A stretch of DNA of 64,000 bases, taken from assembly GCF_018613195.1 (NCBI RefSeq), contig NZ_JAGGQQ010000024.1, forward strand, positions 55,580 through 119,579, written 5' to 3'. Position numbers and translations under genes: made by a program. Position 1 is the stretch's first letter. The number at the start of each line of letters is the position of its first letter. The notes beneath the pieces are model-generated. The model saw only the letters and a list, made by a program, of their open reading frames with translations. It did no database searches and was not told the origin of the DNA. This DNA comes from Bacillus sp. ISL-45. GTDB lineage: Bacteria > Bacillota > Bacilli > Bacillales > Cytobacillaceae. Shown one piece after another: positions 28,434 to 37,257 of the stretch.

Positions 28434-29465
28434 TTAGACTGCACGGTGTTTCCGCAATGCCAGTATATTCAGGAACATGAACAAGGCGGAAAATCCGGCA
28501 AGCATCAACATATTCCCATAGATGGCATCCCACCCGTATCCTCTCACCATAATATCACGCAATGCTTCGGCAGCATAATAGAGTGGTGTGATTGGCCCAA
28601 GCCAGCTCAGCCATTCGGAAATTGTATCGAGATTGATTAATCCAGAGAAGAAAAACTGCGGCACGATGATGATCGGGATGAACTGGATCATCTGGAATTC
28701 ATTATTTGCAAACGCCGATAACAGAGTGCCGAGCGTCAAAGCTGTCATCGACAACAACAGGGTAATCAGTAATACATAGATAAAGGAACCTTCCATCAGC
28801 ATTCCAAGGACATAGATAGCATACCAGGCAATCAGCGTCGCCTGCAGCATCGTGAAGATACCGAAGCCAAGGACATAACCGATGACGATTTCCCATTTCC
28901 GCAGCGGGCTCGCCAGCAATTTTTCAAGCGTACCGCTTGTTCTTTCCCTTAAAAAAGAAATCCCGGAGATGATGAATACAAAAAAGAAGGCGAAGAAGCC
29001 CAATAGAACCGGTCCGAAATAATCAAACTGGCCCATCTCGTCTGAGCCGTGGATATACTCAATGTTCATTTCCAATTGCCCCTGTGAAGGTAAAAGCTGT
29101 TTTGTAGCCTGCTGGAACCATTTCATAACCGCACCATTCACCGATGGGTCGCTGCCCTCTAGTACAATTTTATCAACCATAATGCCTTCAAAAATGACAT
29201 ACCCATCAATATTATGATCTAATGCCGCCTCCTTAGCCGCTTTCGCAGAATCATAGTCTATTATTTCTGCGTCATCGATATCAAGTTTCTCCATCACAGG
29301 ATCCGGCACATCGACCAGGCCGACCTTTGGAATATAGTCATCCCCATTAAAAACAAGGTGAAGCATCGTCAGGATCAGGAGCGGAGCGACAAGCATCATT
29401 GCAAGTGTCCTTTTATCCCTCAGGAATTGCCGGATAATCCTGATCACTAAAGCTCTAATTCTCAT
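28434..29465 (-). CDS. ABC-2 type exporter permease
   Basis: A membrane protein of about 343 residues. One N-terminal helix is followed by an extracytoplasmic domain of roughly 130 residues and then five or six helices including LRERTSGTLEKLLASPLRKWEI, the ABC-2 signature region. It partners the ATPase encoded upstream. The start is ATG 29465, 7 nt after GGAGGT, overlapping the ATPase gene by 11 nt. Drug, lipid or peptide export is typical of the class; the substrate here is unknown. Confidence 0.88.
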   Translation of the reverse strand: MRIRALVIRIIRQFLRDKRTLAMMLVAPLLILTMLHLVFNGDDYIPKVGLVDVPDPVMEKLDIDDAEIIDYDSAKAAKEAALDHNIDGYVIFEGIMVDKIVLEGSDPSVNGAVMKWFQQATKQLLPSQGQLEMNIEYIHGSDEMGQFDYFGPVLLGFFAFFFVFIISGISFLRERTSGTLEKLLASPLRKWEIVIGYVLGFGIFTMLQATLIAWYAIYVLGMLMEGSFIYVLLITLLLSMTALTLGTLLSAFANNEFQMIQFIPIIIVPQFFFSGLINLDTISEWLSWLGPITPLYYAAEALRDIMVRGYGWDAIYGNMLMLAGFSALFMFLNILALRKHRAV

Positions 29466-30177
29466 GCTGGACACCTCCGTATGCTAAAAATGCTTCCTCG
29501 ACGCTAGCAGAACCAGTCTTTTCCTTCAATTCAGCAGGAGTGCCGACCGCGATCAGACGGCCATCTCGAATCAGTCCGAGTCTATCGCACTTTTCGGCTT
29601 CATCCATGACATGTGTTGTAACAATGAGCGTTTTTCCCTGAGCTTTCAAATCATAAAAGCCCGACCAGATGCTTTGGCGCAAAACGGGATCGATGCCGAC
29701 AGTCGGCTCATCGAGGATCAGCAGCTCTGGCTCATGCAGCAGCGCTGAAGCGAGGGATAAACGGCGCTTCATTCCGCCAGAATAATTGGTTACCAGTTTG
29801 CTCAGATGATCAGATAAATCGACAAGCTCCATCACTTCTAAAATGCGTTTTTTGCGGTGATTGCCCTTCAGGCCGAACAAAGAGGCAAAGAATTCAAGAT
29901 TTTCTTTCGCGGATAATTCAGTATAAAGTGCGTCCGATTGAGCCATATAGCCAATCCTTTCAATCAGCTTCAGTGAAGGCATCTTTTCACCGAAAAGATA
30001 GTTTTCTCCTTCACTTGGTGATTCCAGACCTACTAGCTGCCGGACTAAAGTCGTTTTTCCTGCTCCTGAGGGGCCAAGCAGTCCAAAAATTTCTCCGCTC
30101 TCAATCTCTAGATTGATATTTTCTAAAACCTTATGCTTGCCATAGCTTTTACTTACGTTGTTGATTGATACAATCAT
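29455..30177 (-). CDS. ABC transporter ATP-binding protein (exporter)
   Basis: A 240-residue ATPase with Walker A GPSGAGKTT, signature NYSGGMKRRL, Walker B LLILDEPTVGIDP and the H-loop in VTTHVMDEAEKC. It is of the DrrA/ABC-2 exporter class. It is the first gene of an operon with a permease and a TetR regulator and starts just after the two operator palindromes. Confidence 0.92.
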   Translation of the reverse strand: MIVSINNVSKSYGKHKVLENINLEIESGEIFGLLGPSGAGKTTLVRQLVGLESPSEGENYLFGEKMPSLKLIERIGYMAQSDALYTELSAKENLEFFASLFGLKGNHRKKRILEVMELVDLSDHLSKLVTNYSGGMKRRLSLASALLHEPELLILDEPTVGIDPVLRQSIWSGFYDLKAQGKTLIVTTHVMDEAEKCDRLGLIRDGRLIAVGTPAELKEKTGSASVEEAFLAYGGVQHEN

Positions 30178-30202
30178 GGAATCTTCACCATCCTTTTATA
30201 AA

Positions 30203-30220
30203 AGTGAGTAATCACTCACT
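30203..30220. promoter_or_regulatory. TetR-type operator O1
   Basis: AGTGAGT-AATC-ACTCACT, a perfect 7-bp inverted repeat around 4 nt, 26 nt before the ATPase start codon. It is the likely binding site of the TetR protein from the same operon. Confidence 0.8.
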
Positions 30221-30251
30221 GATAGGATAACTGATAAATTCCATTTTGTAT

Positions 30252-30268
30252 AGTGAGTAATCACTCAC
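30252..30268. promoter_or_regulatory. TetR-type operator O2
   Basis: A second copy of the same sequence, AGTGAGT-AATC-ACTCAC, with its centre 49 bp from that of O1. Two identical boxes bracketing the promoter area suggest cooperative repression. Confidence 0.8.
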
Positions 30269-30288
30269 AAAAGTTAACGAAAAACGAC

Positions 30289-30313
30289 AAAAAAGCCCTC
30301 AAAGAAGAGGGCC
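30289..30313 (-). terminator. Terminator of the nos operon
   Basis: On the minus strand GGCCCTC and GAGGGC pair around a short loop, followed by TTTTTT, right at the stop codon of the last nos gene. Confidence 0.88.
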
Positions 30314-31215
30314 TACATGATCTCAATCTCCAAGGAATTCACCTGGCTAACCAAAAGCTCCTCATATTCCTTTTCTGCTGTGAACAGGATTTCTTGTTCT
30401 CCTGCTTTTGGGTTTTCCTTTTTCACTTTTTCAATTAAATCGTTCTGGACCTTTTGTGTCAGGACGATACGGGTATATTGATCCCGCTGGATGTTCCAGA
30501 ATTTTTCTTCACCATATTGTGCAATCAGTTTTTTTGCTGCATCTGAGCTGCTGTATTTGGCGCGCACTTTTTCGATGGCCCCGTTCACTTCCTGGTCTGT
30601 TGCCTCATGACCTTTTTCAATGCCCAGCATTGCCATCGCCCTCAGCCTGATAATTTGCGTCAATAGCTGATTTTTGTCCTGATTCAGCTTTTCCTGGTTA
30701 TCCCAATAAGCGAGTGCCTCACCAAGCTTTTCTCCAGTATATTTTTCTCGGTCCGTTTCACGGTTAATTTCAATATGGAGTTTATTGATGAACTGGTAAA
30801 ATTCCAGATCTTCATCTGTAATCCATTCACCGTTTAGGGAAGCAACACCTTCCGCTTTTTTCACATTCAGTTTAACGACTTTTTCTTGCTCAGTGCCGTC
30901 CTTTTCAAGAGTGAAGGCGGCTTCCCATTCTCCAGCCATTGAAAATTCGGCATTTCCGGAATACACACCATCAGATCGTTCTTCCAGTTCAACCTCAATC
31001 GTTCCATGGTCCATACTGGCCATCGCAAACTCAGATGTGATATGGAGACCATTTACAGCGGATCCGTCTTCCGTCACCTTGATTTCAAAGTTTGACTCTT
31101 TCCCGTTTGCAAAGACTGGTTCTTTGGTGATTTCTAGTTTCCAATCCGGCTCCTGGTTACATCCGCCTAACAGGATCGTTGACAATAATAACAAAGATAT
31201 AAATAGCTTTTTCAT
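30313..31215 (-). CDS. nos-operon lipoprotein with FixH/YtkA-like domain and helical C-terminal region
   Basis: A 300-residue lipoprotein (lipobox LLGGC). Residues about 25-120 resemble a YtkA/FixH-type immunoglobulin-like domain (TSEFAMASMDHG, then GVYSGNAEFSMAGEWEA), a fold seen in copper-related and oxidase-assembly proteins. The rest is charged and helical, possibly SurA-like. It overlaps nosF by 4 nt and is the last gene of the nos operon, so a role in N2O reductase maturation or metal delivery is inferred. No classical NosL with a Cys-type copper site is visible, and this protein may substitute for it. Confidence 0.75.
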   Translation of the reverse strand: MKKLFISLLLLSTILLGGCNQEPDWKLEITKEPVFANGKESNFEIKVTEDGSAVNGLHITSEFAMASMDHGTIEVELEERSDGVYSGNAEFSMAGEWEAAFTLEKDGTEQEKVVKLNVKKAEGVASLNGEWITDEDLEFYQFINKLHIEINRETDREKYTGEKLGEALAYWDNQEKLNQDKNQLLTQIIRLRAMAMLGIEKGHEATDQEVNGAIEKVRAKYSSSDAAKKLIAQYGEEKFWNIQRDQYTRIVLTQKVQNDLIEKVKKENPKAGEQEILFTAEKEYEELLVSQVNSLEIEIM

Positions 31216-31886
31216 TTTTCCATTCCCCCTAATTGCTGAATTCTTAAAAAATCCTCGACTGTGTATTTCGTCATTATTCCTTTATCTAAAAAAGCTACAT
31301 GTGTACAGATTTGTTTGATCTCTTCTAAATGATGGGAAGAGAGCAGGATGGTTTTACCCGATAAAGAATGAAGGACTTTCAGGATCTCCTTGCGGCCCAT
31401 TGGGTCAATTCCGCTTGTAGGTTCATCAAGAATCAAAATGTCGGAATCCTGATAAAGAGTGATTGCGAGGCCCAGTCTCTGGAGCATTCCTTTCGAATAG
31501 CTCTTAATGGCCCTGCCGCGGTCTTCCCAGAGTCCCACGGAAGTCAAGATCTGCTCTATTTTTTCCGGATCCGCTTTTCCATTGCCAGCCTGGGCAAAGA
31601 AAACAATATTTTCATATCCCGTCAAAGAGGGATATAGCATGAACTTTTCCGGCAAATAAGCAATCTCGTTTTTCCAGCGGTTATTTCTTTTACGAGGCTT
31701 GCCATTAACAAGTATTTCGCCCTTCTTGATGGGAATCAGGCCAAGTAAACTATTGATAAATGTGGACTTGCCAGCTCCGTTCCTTCCCACGAGTGCACAT
31801 ACTTCATTTTTCTCGATTGACAGACTTATATTGTTCAATATTTCATCATTGCCATATGATTGTGTCAAACCAGAAACACTGATCAT
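31212..31886 (-). CDS. nosF: NosF-type ABC transporter ATPase
   Basis: A 224-residue ATPase with Walker A GRNGAGKST, signature SYSKGMLQRL, Walker B ILILDEPTSGIDP and the H-loop LLSSHHLEE. In nos operons NosDFY forms the ABC machine needed for maturation of the copper-sulfide CuZ site. The gene overlaps nosY and the downstream lipoprotein gene by 4 nt each. Confidence 0.93.
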   Translation of the reverse strand: MISVSGLTQSYGNDEILNNISLSIEKNEVCALVGRNGAGKSTFINSLLGLIPIKKGEILVNGKPRKRNNRWKNEIAYLPEKFMLYPSLTGYENIVFFAQAGNGKADPEKIEQILTSVGLWEDRGRAIKSYSKGMLQRLGLAITLYQDSDILILDEPTSGIDPMGRKEILKVLHSLSGKTILLSSHHLEEIKQICTHVAFLDKGIMTKYTVEDFLRIQQLGGMEK

Positions 31887-32680
31887 TCAAAACCCTCCTT
31901 GCGATGCAATAGCACGGAACTGATAAAAGTGGCAGTTATCCAAAAAATAAGGCTGGCTCCAAGGAAGGTCCCCGGCTGCAGCCACATGAATGATTTCAAT
32001 AGACGGGACATATGGCCGAAAGAGTATATCCCTACCCCTGTCTCAAGATACATCCTTACTGCCTGTATCGGATTCAGGAAGTATGCAATCGAAAATAGCT
32101 GTACATTCTCATGGGTTACACCCTGGATGGCTGATAACAGGGCAAAGTCATGCAAGAAAAAGAAATAGAACCAGATGATCACTGCTATACCGGCAATCTG
32201 CATTCTTGACCTGCTGATACTGCCGACCAGTGCACCAATTTGCGTGAAAACCAACATAAGGACTGTGATCGAAAGAACAAAGACGTAGTAGGTCCCGATA
32301 TCTGCTTTAAAGTAAATCTTTAAAGGGATAAGGAATAAGAAAAACCAGATGATTACCGGTACCAGAAGCACTAAGTGCATCCCAAGGCTCTTTTTGGCGA
32401 GGAATGTCCAATAGCTCTCATGTTTGGTCAAAAGCATGACAAGTGTTTTTTGCTCTTTTTCCTGGAAGATAGAGAAAGCGCCAATGAATAAGTACAAGAT
32501 CGGGATAAAATAAATCAGTGTGTCAAACAGGTTGATGAGCAAGATATACAAACCCTGATCATAGGAAAGTGAAGTTGATCTTACAAGCAGTAAAACAGAG
32601 ACTAGTATGATTGTACCGATCGCAAGCCAGAGCCCTTTGCCCCTTATATTTTCCTTCCATTCTTTCCAAATGAAGTGCAT
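31883..32680 (-). CDS. nosY: NosY-type ABC permease
   Basis: A 265-residue membrane protein with about six hydrophobic segments and the conserved FQEKEQKTLVMLLT turn of the ABC-2/NosY family. It forms the membrane part of NosDFY. ATG 32680 has GGAG 9 nt upstream and lies inside the 3' end of nosD, so the two are coupled. Confidence 0.9.
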   Translation of the reverse strand: MHFIWKEWKENIRGKGLWLAIGTIILVSVLLLVRSTSLSYDQGLYILLINLFDTLIYFIPILYLFIGAFSIFQEKEQKTLVMLLTKHESYWTFLAKKSLGMHLVLLVPVIIWFFLFLIPLKIYFKADIGTYYVFVLSITVLMLVFTQIGALVGSISRSRMQIAGIAVIIWFYFFFLHDFALLSAIQGVTHENVQLFSIAYFLNPIQAVRMYLETGVGIYSFGHMSRLLKSFMWLQPGTFLGASLIFWITATFISSVLLHRKEGFE

Positions 32681-33978
32681 AGCAGTTTTCTCCTTTTTGC
32701 GCAGATGGCCGTTCCAATGACGGCAAATACGATAATGACAGGCAGGTAAGGTATTGTTTTATGCCCGTTAACCAGAGGATACTGGTCCTCAAACATCGTT
32801 TTATCATGATCCAGCAGCCGATTCAGTTTTTCATAGATTGTAATGGCAGGGCTTTTTAGGAAAAGATAGACTAGTTCCTGGTCCTCAATCAGTTCATAAA
32901 GTGAGGATTTGTAGACTGCCGGACTGTCACCCACGCCATCCTGGTCGAGATCGAGTAAAGGGAAAGACCTGCCCCAATCATTGCCGATTCCTTCAAAGCT
33001 CCAGTCATTCCTGCCCGTGCCGCCAAGTGTGACAGCTGGTATGGTGTTTTCTTCAATCGTATTTCCAGTAAAAATCTGTTCGTTTGAACTCGCCCATAGC
33101 TCGATTCCAATCTGGTTTTGTGAGAGATGGTTCGACCGAATCAGATTATCGGTAGATTGATCTATATATAACCCTCTTTGATTCATGTAGAAAGTGTTGT
33201 TCTCAATGTTATTTTCGTTAGCTGATAATACCAGCAGTCCGAAAGAGCGATGTCCATAATTAAAGATGAACTGGTTGTTCTCCAGCTTGAGCTGGTTGGA
33301 GTGCATGATGGCTGCCCCTCCTGTATTAAAGGTGAATATGTTGTTTTTAAATTCGTTGCGGTCTGAGTACATATAGTGCAGACCGTAACGTGTTTTCGTG
33401 ATTTTATTGTTTAAGGCTTTATTGTCATTGGCATAATCGAAAAACATTCCATCTCTGGTGCCTTCGATATAATTGTTTTTTAATAGATTTCCATTTGAAT
33501 AATAGACATGAAGGCCATTGCCCTGGGCGGCTATTTCTCCTTTGCCAAGCCCTTTTACACTTACATTTTCAATTGAATTGTCATGTGCTTTGCTTAAATA
33601 AACTCCGTGAAAGGAATGTTCAATCCCGATATTCCGGATGGTGTTCCCATCTGTATAAACCTTGATCGCTGCGTATTCTTCCGGGCTATTTCGGTCCATT
33701 CCGCTTTTTGTGACTTTGAGGTCTGATATGATTACGCCAGAAGCACGAACAGAAATGACATTGCCTTTGCCATCTCCTTCAATGATAGTCCCTTTCTTGC
33801 CAATAAGGGCAAGTGGCTTATCAATCACAATATTTCCACTGTAAATAGTGCTTTCAAGCTGAATGATTGCGCCGTCTTTGGCTGAATCAATGACGGCCTG
33901 CAGGTTTTCCGCTGCCGCCCCCTTTTCCGGAAAAGTAATAGCGGAAAGGAGTAAGAGCAGCCAAAGGATTTTTTTCAT
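32644..33978 (-). CDS. nosD: NosD, exported beta-helix copper-maturation protein
   Basis: A protein of about 444 residues. It has a Sec signal peptide, then a right-handed parallel beta-helix of many N-rich rungs of the type NSIENVSVKG, NLLKNNYIEG and NKALNNKITKT, and a C-terminal membrane anchor. NosD works outside the membrane with NosFY in assembling the CuZ centre of NosZ. The start is ATG 33978, after GGAAGGATC; the frame opens with a TTG 18 nt earlier. Confidence 0.93.
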   Translation of the reverse strand: MKKILWLLLLLSAITFPEKGAAAENLQAVIDSAKDGAIIQLESTIYSGNIVIDKPLALIGKKGTIIEGDGKGNVISVRASGVIISDLKVTKSGMDRNSPEEYAAIKVYTDGNTIRNIGIEHSFHGVYLSKAHDNSIENVSVKGLGKGEIAAQGNGLHVYYSNGNLLKNNYIEGTRDGMFFDYANDNKALNNKITKTRYGLHYMYSDRNEFKNNIFTFNTGGAAIMHSNQLKLENNQFIFNYGHRSFGLLVLSANENNIENNTFYMNQRGLYIDQSTDNLIRSNHLSQNQIGIELWASSNEQIFTGNTIEENTIPAVTLGGTGRNDWSFEGIGNDWGRSFPLLDLDQDGVGDSPAVYKSSLYELIEDQELVYLFLKSPAITIYEKLNRLLDHDKTMFEDQYPLVNGHKTIPYLPVIIVFAVIGTAICAKRRKLLCTSFGKNGRKI

Positions 33979-33980
33979 GG

Positions 33981-34550
33981 TCAACGATCCTTCCAAAGGG
34001 GAATGAGAATCAGGATGAATGCTGCTAATACTAAATATGAACCAGTGCCAAGGTAGCTGTTTGTTATGAAATTCGCGAGTGTATTCTCACCAATAATCGG
34101 CGGAACAAATGGATCTACTTTTATCGGAGCAGTTGGGCTTAAATCTGTTCCGAAGTCATGAAGCCAGCGGCGAAGATCCCAGACACCCAATAAACCGCCA
34201 ATTGAAAATAATCCAATCAGGAAATAAAGAACCTTTTTCCTTCTGAGAACGGCTGTGATCAGAGTTAGTAACGCTAATCCGCCAATCAAATATTTAAGGT
34301 AGGTAAGCTCTGGAAAGTTTTCTTCACTGAAGCCTTTCATGCCAATATAGTGGTTGAGGCCATTGACGATATCAATTTCACCTTCCAGTTTGTCCGGATA
34401 GACAATGATATTCAAGCCTTCTGGATATTGTGGAGCAAAAAACTCCATGCCCCACCATGGGAAAAATAAGGAAGCGCCAATCAATGCAGCGGCGGCTGCG
34501 ATCAAACCGGAAGAAAGGATCGAGAGTTTTTTTCCAGCCAAGGGTATCAC
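33981..34550 (-). CDS. nos-cluster membrane protein of unknown function
   Basis: A 189-residue protein with four hydrophobic segments and an acidic extracytoplasmic loop. It sits between nosZ and nosD with a 2-nt gap to nosD. Similar small membrane proteins of unknown role occur between nosZ and nosD in clade II nos clusters, as far as I recall. The frame opens with GTG 34550, but a TTG at 34541 is better placed after AAAGGCG; the start is uncertain. A role in electron delivery or NosZ maturation is inferred from position. Confidence 0.78.
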   Translation of the reverse strand: MIPLAGKKLSILSSGLIAAAAALIGASLFFPWWGMEFFAPQYPEGLNIIVYPDKLEGEIDIVNGLNHYIGMKGFSEENFPELTYLKYLIGGLALLTLITAVLRRKKVLYFLIGLFSIGGLLGVWDLRRWLHDFGTDLSPTAPIKVDPFVPPIIGENTLANFITNSYLGTGSYLVLAAFILILIPLWKDR

Positions 34551-34573
34551 GCCTTTCTGTTGAAAAGAATTAA

Positions 34574-34616
34574 AAGGTGTGAGGGTATCAACTTTAGAGG
34601 CTGATACCCTTCACCT
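34574..34616 (-). terminator. Intercistronic hairpin after nosZ
   Basis: AGGTG/CACCT and GGGTATCA/TGATACCC pair into a long stem with about 11 nt of loop, followed on the minus strand by a T-rich tract. It lies between nosZ and the downstream accessory genes. It is probably a leaky terminator or 3' stabiliser that makes nosZ message more abundant than nosDFY message. Confidence 0.75.
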
Positions 34617-34629
34617 GTTTTCAATGAAA

Positions 34630-36501
34630 TTAAGGTTTTACAAGGAAGTAACCGGTCATTTCCTGGTGCAAGGCTGAACAGAAGTTTGTACAATAGATCG
34701 GGAATGTTCCTGCTTTATCTGCGGTAAATTCCACTGTATTCGTCTGTCCTGGCTGTACTTCAATGTTCAAATCATAGCCATTGATAGCAAAGCCGTGGGT
34801 AATATCCTGGTCAAAGTCGATATTTGTAAGGTGGATAAAGACTTTATCTCCTTTTTTGACTTCGATTTGATCAGGACGCTCTGCTTTTGCGTCAAAAATG
34901 AATTTAGAACGCATTGCGATTCCATAAACATGAACTTCGTTGCCTTTCCGTTCGATGCGGGTTTCTTCCTGGCTGTAAACTGCGTCAGGATTTTTTTCAT
35001 CCTTTGGATAAACGGTAATCGTTTTGATTTTATCTGCCTTGATCATCTGTGCGTAGTGCGGTTCAGGGTTGACAGGAGCAGACTGGATGACTTCCATTTT
35101 ATCCCCGCGCAGGTCAATGAGCTGCATGGATTCTGGGTGGGAAGGACCCACAGAAAGATAGCTGTCTTTCGCAATTTTATTCAATGCAATGAGGTATTTT
35201 CCATCAGGTGCGACAGTATCTCCCTCAGCGGCAACAGAATGACCAGGGGAGTACTGTACAGGCACGCGATCCAAAGTTTCACCAGTCTTCGGGTCCCATT
35301 TTACGATTTCAGATGAGATGAACATGGTTGTGTAAGCCATGCCTTGATCATCAAATTGAGTATGAAGCGGTCCGAGCGCGTTTTCTGGGTTCACTTCTTT
35401 TTCCATGACAGACTCGTATTTGATGATTGGAATACCGTTCCGTTCTCCAGCGAAGTCTTTGTTTTCAATAGCTTTGAATGCTTTATCAAAAGAGAATACA
35501 GTCATTGCCGGTGCCAGTTTACCAGAGGCAATAAAGTGCTTGCCATCAGGAGTTACATCCACACCATGAGGCGATTTTGCGACAGGAACAAGGTACATGC
35601 CGCCTTTATGCTTTTCAGGGAAGATCATCTTCTGGCCGGTCACTTCATCGTACTGTCCGTCTTTTACCATTTGCTCAAGCTCTTTCCAGTTGAACAGGAC
35701 GATAAAATCGCGGTCTGCTTGTGAAGCGTTGATCTCCAGGTTGGTAGTTGCTTCTTCAGTGTTATAAGTGGTCATGACTGCCCAATCCTTGGATCCCTTT
35801 TTCCCTGCATCAGAGAGGTCATAAGACCATGGCGGAAGGGCGACCTGGTAAGCAATGTTCAATTTCTCATTTTTCTCATCGAAAGTGACAGCTGACATGA
35901 CTCCGCGGTACTTTTCACTATAGTCGTCAAGCGGCGCATACTCTCTTCCGATTGGCACTGCGAAACGGGTTGGCAGGAACATATATTCAGTGTTTTCTGT
36001 AACGAACGCTGCACAGTGAGGGCCGCTCGTATTCGGTACATCAATGATGTCCTTCACAGTGAATGTTTCAAGGTTCATGACAGCGGCCCGGCTGTTGCCG
36101 ACATCGGTCGCAAACATGTACTTACCGTCATAATCACCATCTGTCTCTGAAAATGCCGGGTGGTGAAGATCCCCCCAGGTAAAACCGCCCAACATTTCTT
36201 TTGAGTGTTTATCAAATCCGTATCCCGTTGCCGAGTCCGGACTGAATACCGGCACTGTCCTGATATGTCTCATGGATGGAACGCCATAAATGAACATCTG
36301 TCCTGAATGGCCGCCAGAAGCGAACAAGTAGTACTCATCCTTTTCGCCAAAAGGAACATATACCTTTTCGGCATTCGTCTTGTTCTTGCTGCTGTCCGCG
36401 ATCGCTTCACCTGGATTACCAGGAGAAAAATCAGCGAAGAACACTGTTGCAGCCAGGAGCCCGGTTGCAAGTCCCGAGGCAATTGGTATCCATTTCTTCA
36501 T
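34630..36501 (-). CDS. nosZ: Nitrous oxide reductase, clade II (Sec-exported)
   Basis: A 623-residue enzyme reducing N2O to N2 outside the membrane. Residues 1-30 form a Sec-type signal peptide without a twin-arginine motif, the usual mark of clade II NosZ. The seven-bladed propeller carries the CuZ histidines: GDLHHP, GPHCAA, SPHGVD, GPLHTQ, SPGHSV and EPHYAQ. The C-terminal cupredoxin has the CuA motif CTNFCSALHQEM with Cys604, Cys608, His612 and Met615. All metal ligands are present, so the enzyme should be active. A cytochrome c gene precedes it and accessory genes follow. Transcription starts from the FNR-dependent-looking promoter near 37009. Confidence 0.97.
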   Translation of the reverse strand: MKKWIPIASGLATGLLAATVFFADFSPGNPGEAIADSSKNKTNAEKVYVPFGEKDEYYLFASGGHSGQMFIYGVPSMRHIRTVPVFSPDSATGYGFDKHSKEMLGGFTWGDLHHPAFSETDGDYDGKYMFATDVGNSRAAVMNLETFTVKDIIDVPNTSGPHCAAFVTENTEYMFLPTRFAVPIGREYAPLDDYSEKYRGVMSAVTFDEKNEKLNIAYQVALPPWSYDLSDAGKKGSKDWAVMTTYNTEEATTNLEINASQADRDFIVLFNWKELEQMVKDGQYDEVTGQKMIFPEKHKGGMYLVPVAKSPHGVDVTPDGKHFIASGKLAPAMTVFSFDKAFKAIENKDFAGERNGIPIIKYESVMEKEVNPENALGPLHTQFDDQGMAYTTMFISSEIVKWDPKTGETLDRVPVQYSPGHSVAAEGDTVAPDGKYLIALNKIAKDSYLSVGPSHPESMQLIDLRGDKMEVIQSAPVNPEPHYAQMIKADKIKTITVYPKDEKNPDAVYSQEETRIERKGNEVHVYGIAMRSKFIFDAKAERPDQIEVKKGDKVFIHLTNIDFDQDITHGFAINGYDLNIEVQPGQTNTVEFTADKAGTFPIYCTNFCSALHQEMTGYFLVKP

Positions 36502-36520
36502 TAACCTTGCACCACCTTAT

Positions 36521-36985
36521 TTATTTTTTAGAGGCTTCTTCTAAAAGTTTTACTACCTCAGAAAGCTCTTGTTCCGTTAGTGGACTTCCACCAATAACCC
36601 CTGACATGACCGCTGATGTAGGCTCTTTTAAGAACTGATCGATCGGCTTGCCGTGCTTTCCTTCAACATTTTCGAATGCCTTTGATAAATCCGGGCCAGT
36701 CGCACCGCCTGTTAAATTCAAGGAAGATACGGAATGGCAGCTAAGGCAGCCCTTAGATTGTAAAATGTTTTCGTCTGAAGAAACTGTTTCAGCAGCCGGC
36801 TGGTCATCCTTCTTCTCTTGAATGTCATCACCCGCTGGCTTAGAATCCTTCGGCGACTTGGAAGCGGTTTCACTGCTGGTAGTTTCATTACTGCCGCCAA
36901 CAACATCAAATGCAACGTAACCGAGCCCAAGGCCAATCAGAGCACTTATCACAAAACTGATTAAAGCTTTTTGCATGGATTTCAT
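36521..36985 (-). CDS. Membrane-anchored monohaem cytochrome c of the nos operon
   Basis: A 154-residue protein. One N-terminal membrane anchor (residues 5-30) is followed by an acidic Ser/Lys/Glu linker to about residue 85. The cytochrome c domain has haem motif CLSCH and a likely axial Met in TSAVMSGV. This resembles the membrane-bound small c cytochromes of Bacillus. As the first gene of the nos operon it is the likely electron donor to NosZ. ATG 36985 has its G-rich SD only 2 nt away, and the in-frame ATG at 36976 is 11 nt away, so the start is uncertain by 3 codons. Confidence 0.9.
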   Translation of the reverse strand: MKSMQKALISFVISALIGLGLGYVAFDVVGGSNETTSSETASKSPKDSKPAGDDIQEKKDDQPAAETVSSDENILQSKGCLSCHSVSSLNLTGGATGPDLSKAFENVEGKHGKPIDQFLKEPTSAVMSGVIGGSPLTEQELSEVVKLLEEASKK

Positions 36986-37014
36986 TACCCCCTTTATTGA
37001 ATGAATTCACTAAC

Positions 37015-37058
37015 ATCGTACATGGGGATAAGGGGTGAAAAGTGTGATGCAGTTCACA
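37015..37058 (-). promoter_or_regulatory. FNR box and nos operon promoter
   Basis: TGTGA-TGCAGT-TCACA (37043-37058) is a perfect FNR/CRP-type palindrome. On the minus strand TACGAT (37020-37015) fits a -10. A start near 37009 places the box centre (37050.5) at -41.5, the class II activation position. Anaerobic, FNR-dependent transcription of the nos operon is the natural reading. Confidence 0.85.
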
Positions 37059-37257
37059 TTACAAGAGGGGATTTGTGAAAGGTATATGAACAGGATGTGT
37101 CAAATTTATGAAGTGCTCTAGGTTAATGAGAAGAAGTAGGACATAAGAAATAAAAGGAAGGGTATAGAAAAAAGAATGCCAAAAAGGTTTTTATGGGGTT
37201 TTGGTGGAATTTGTCTATAAACATCTATAAAAAAACTAAGAACAAAGTGAGCAGGAA

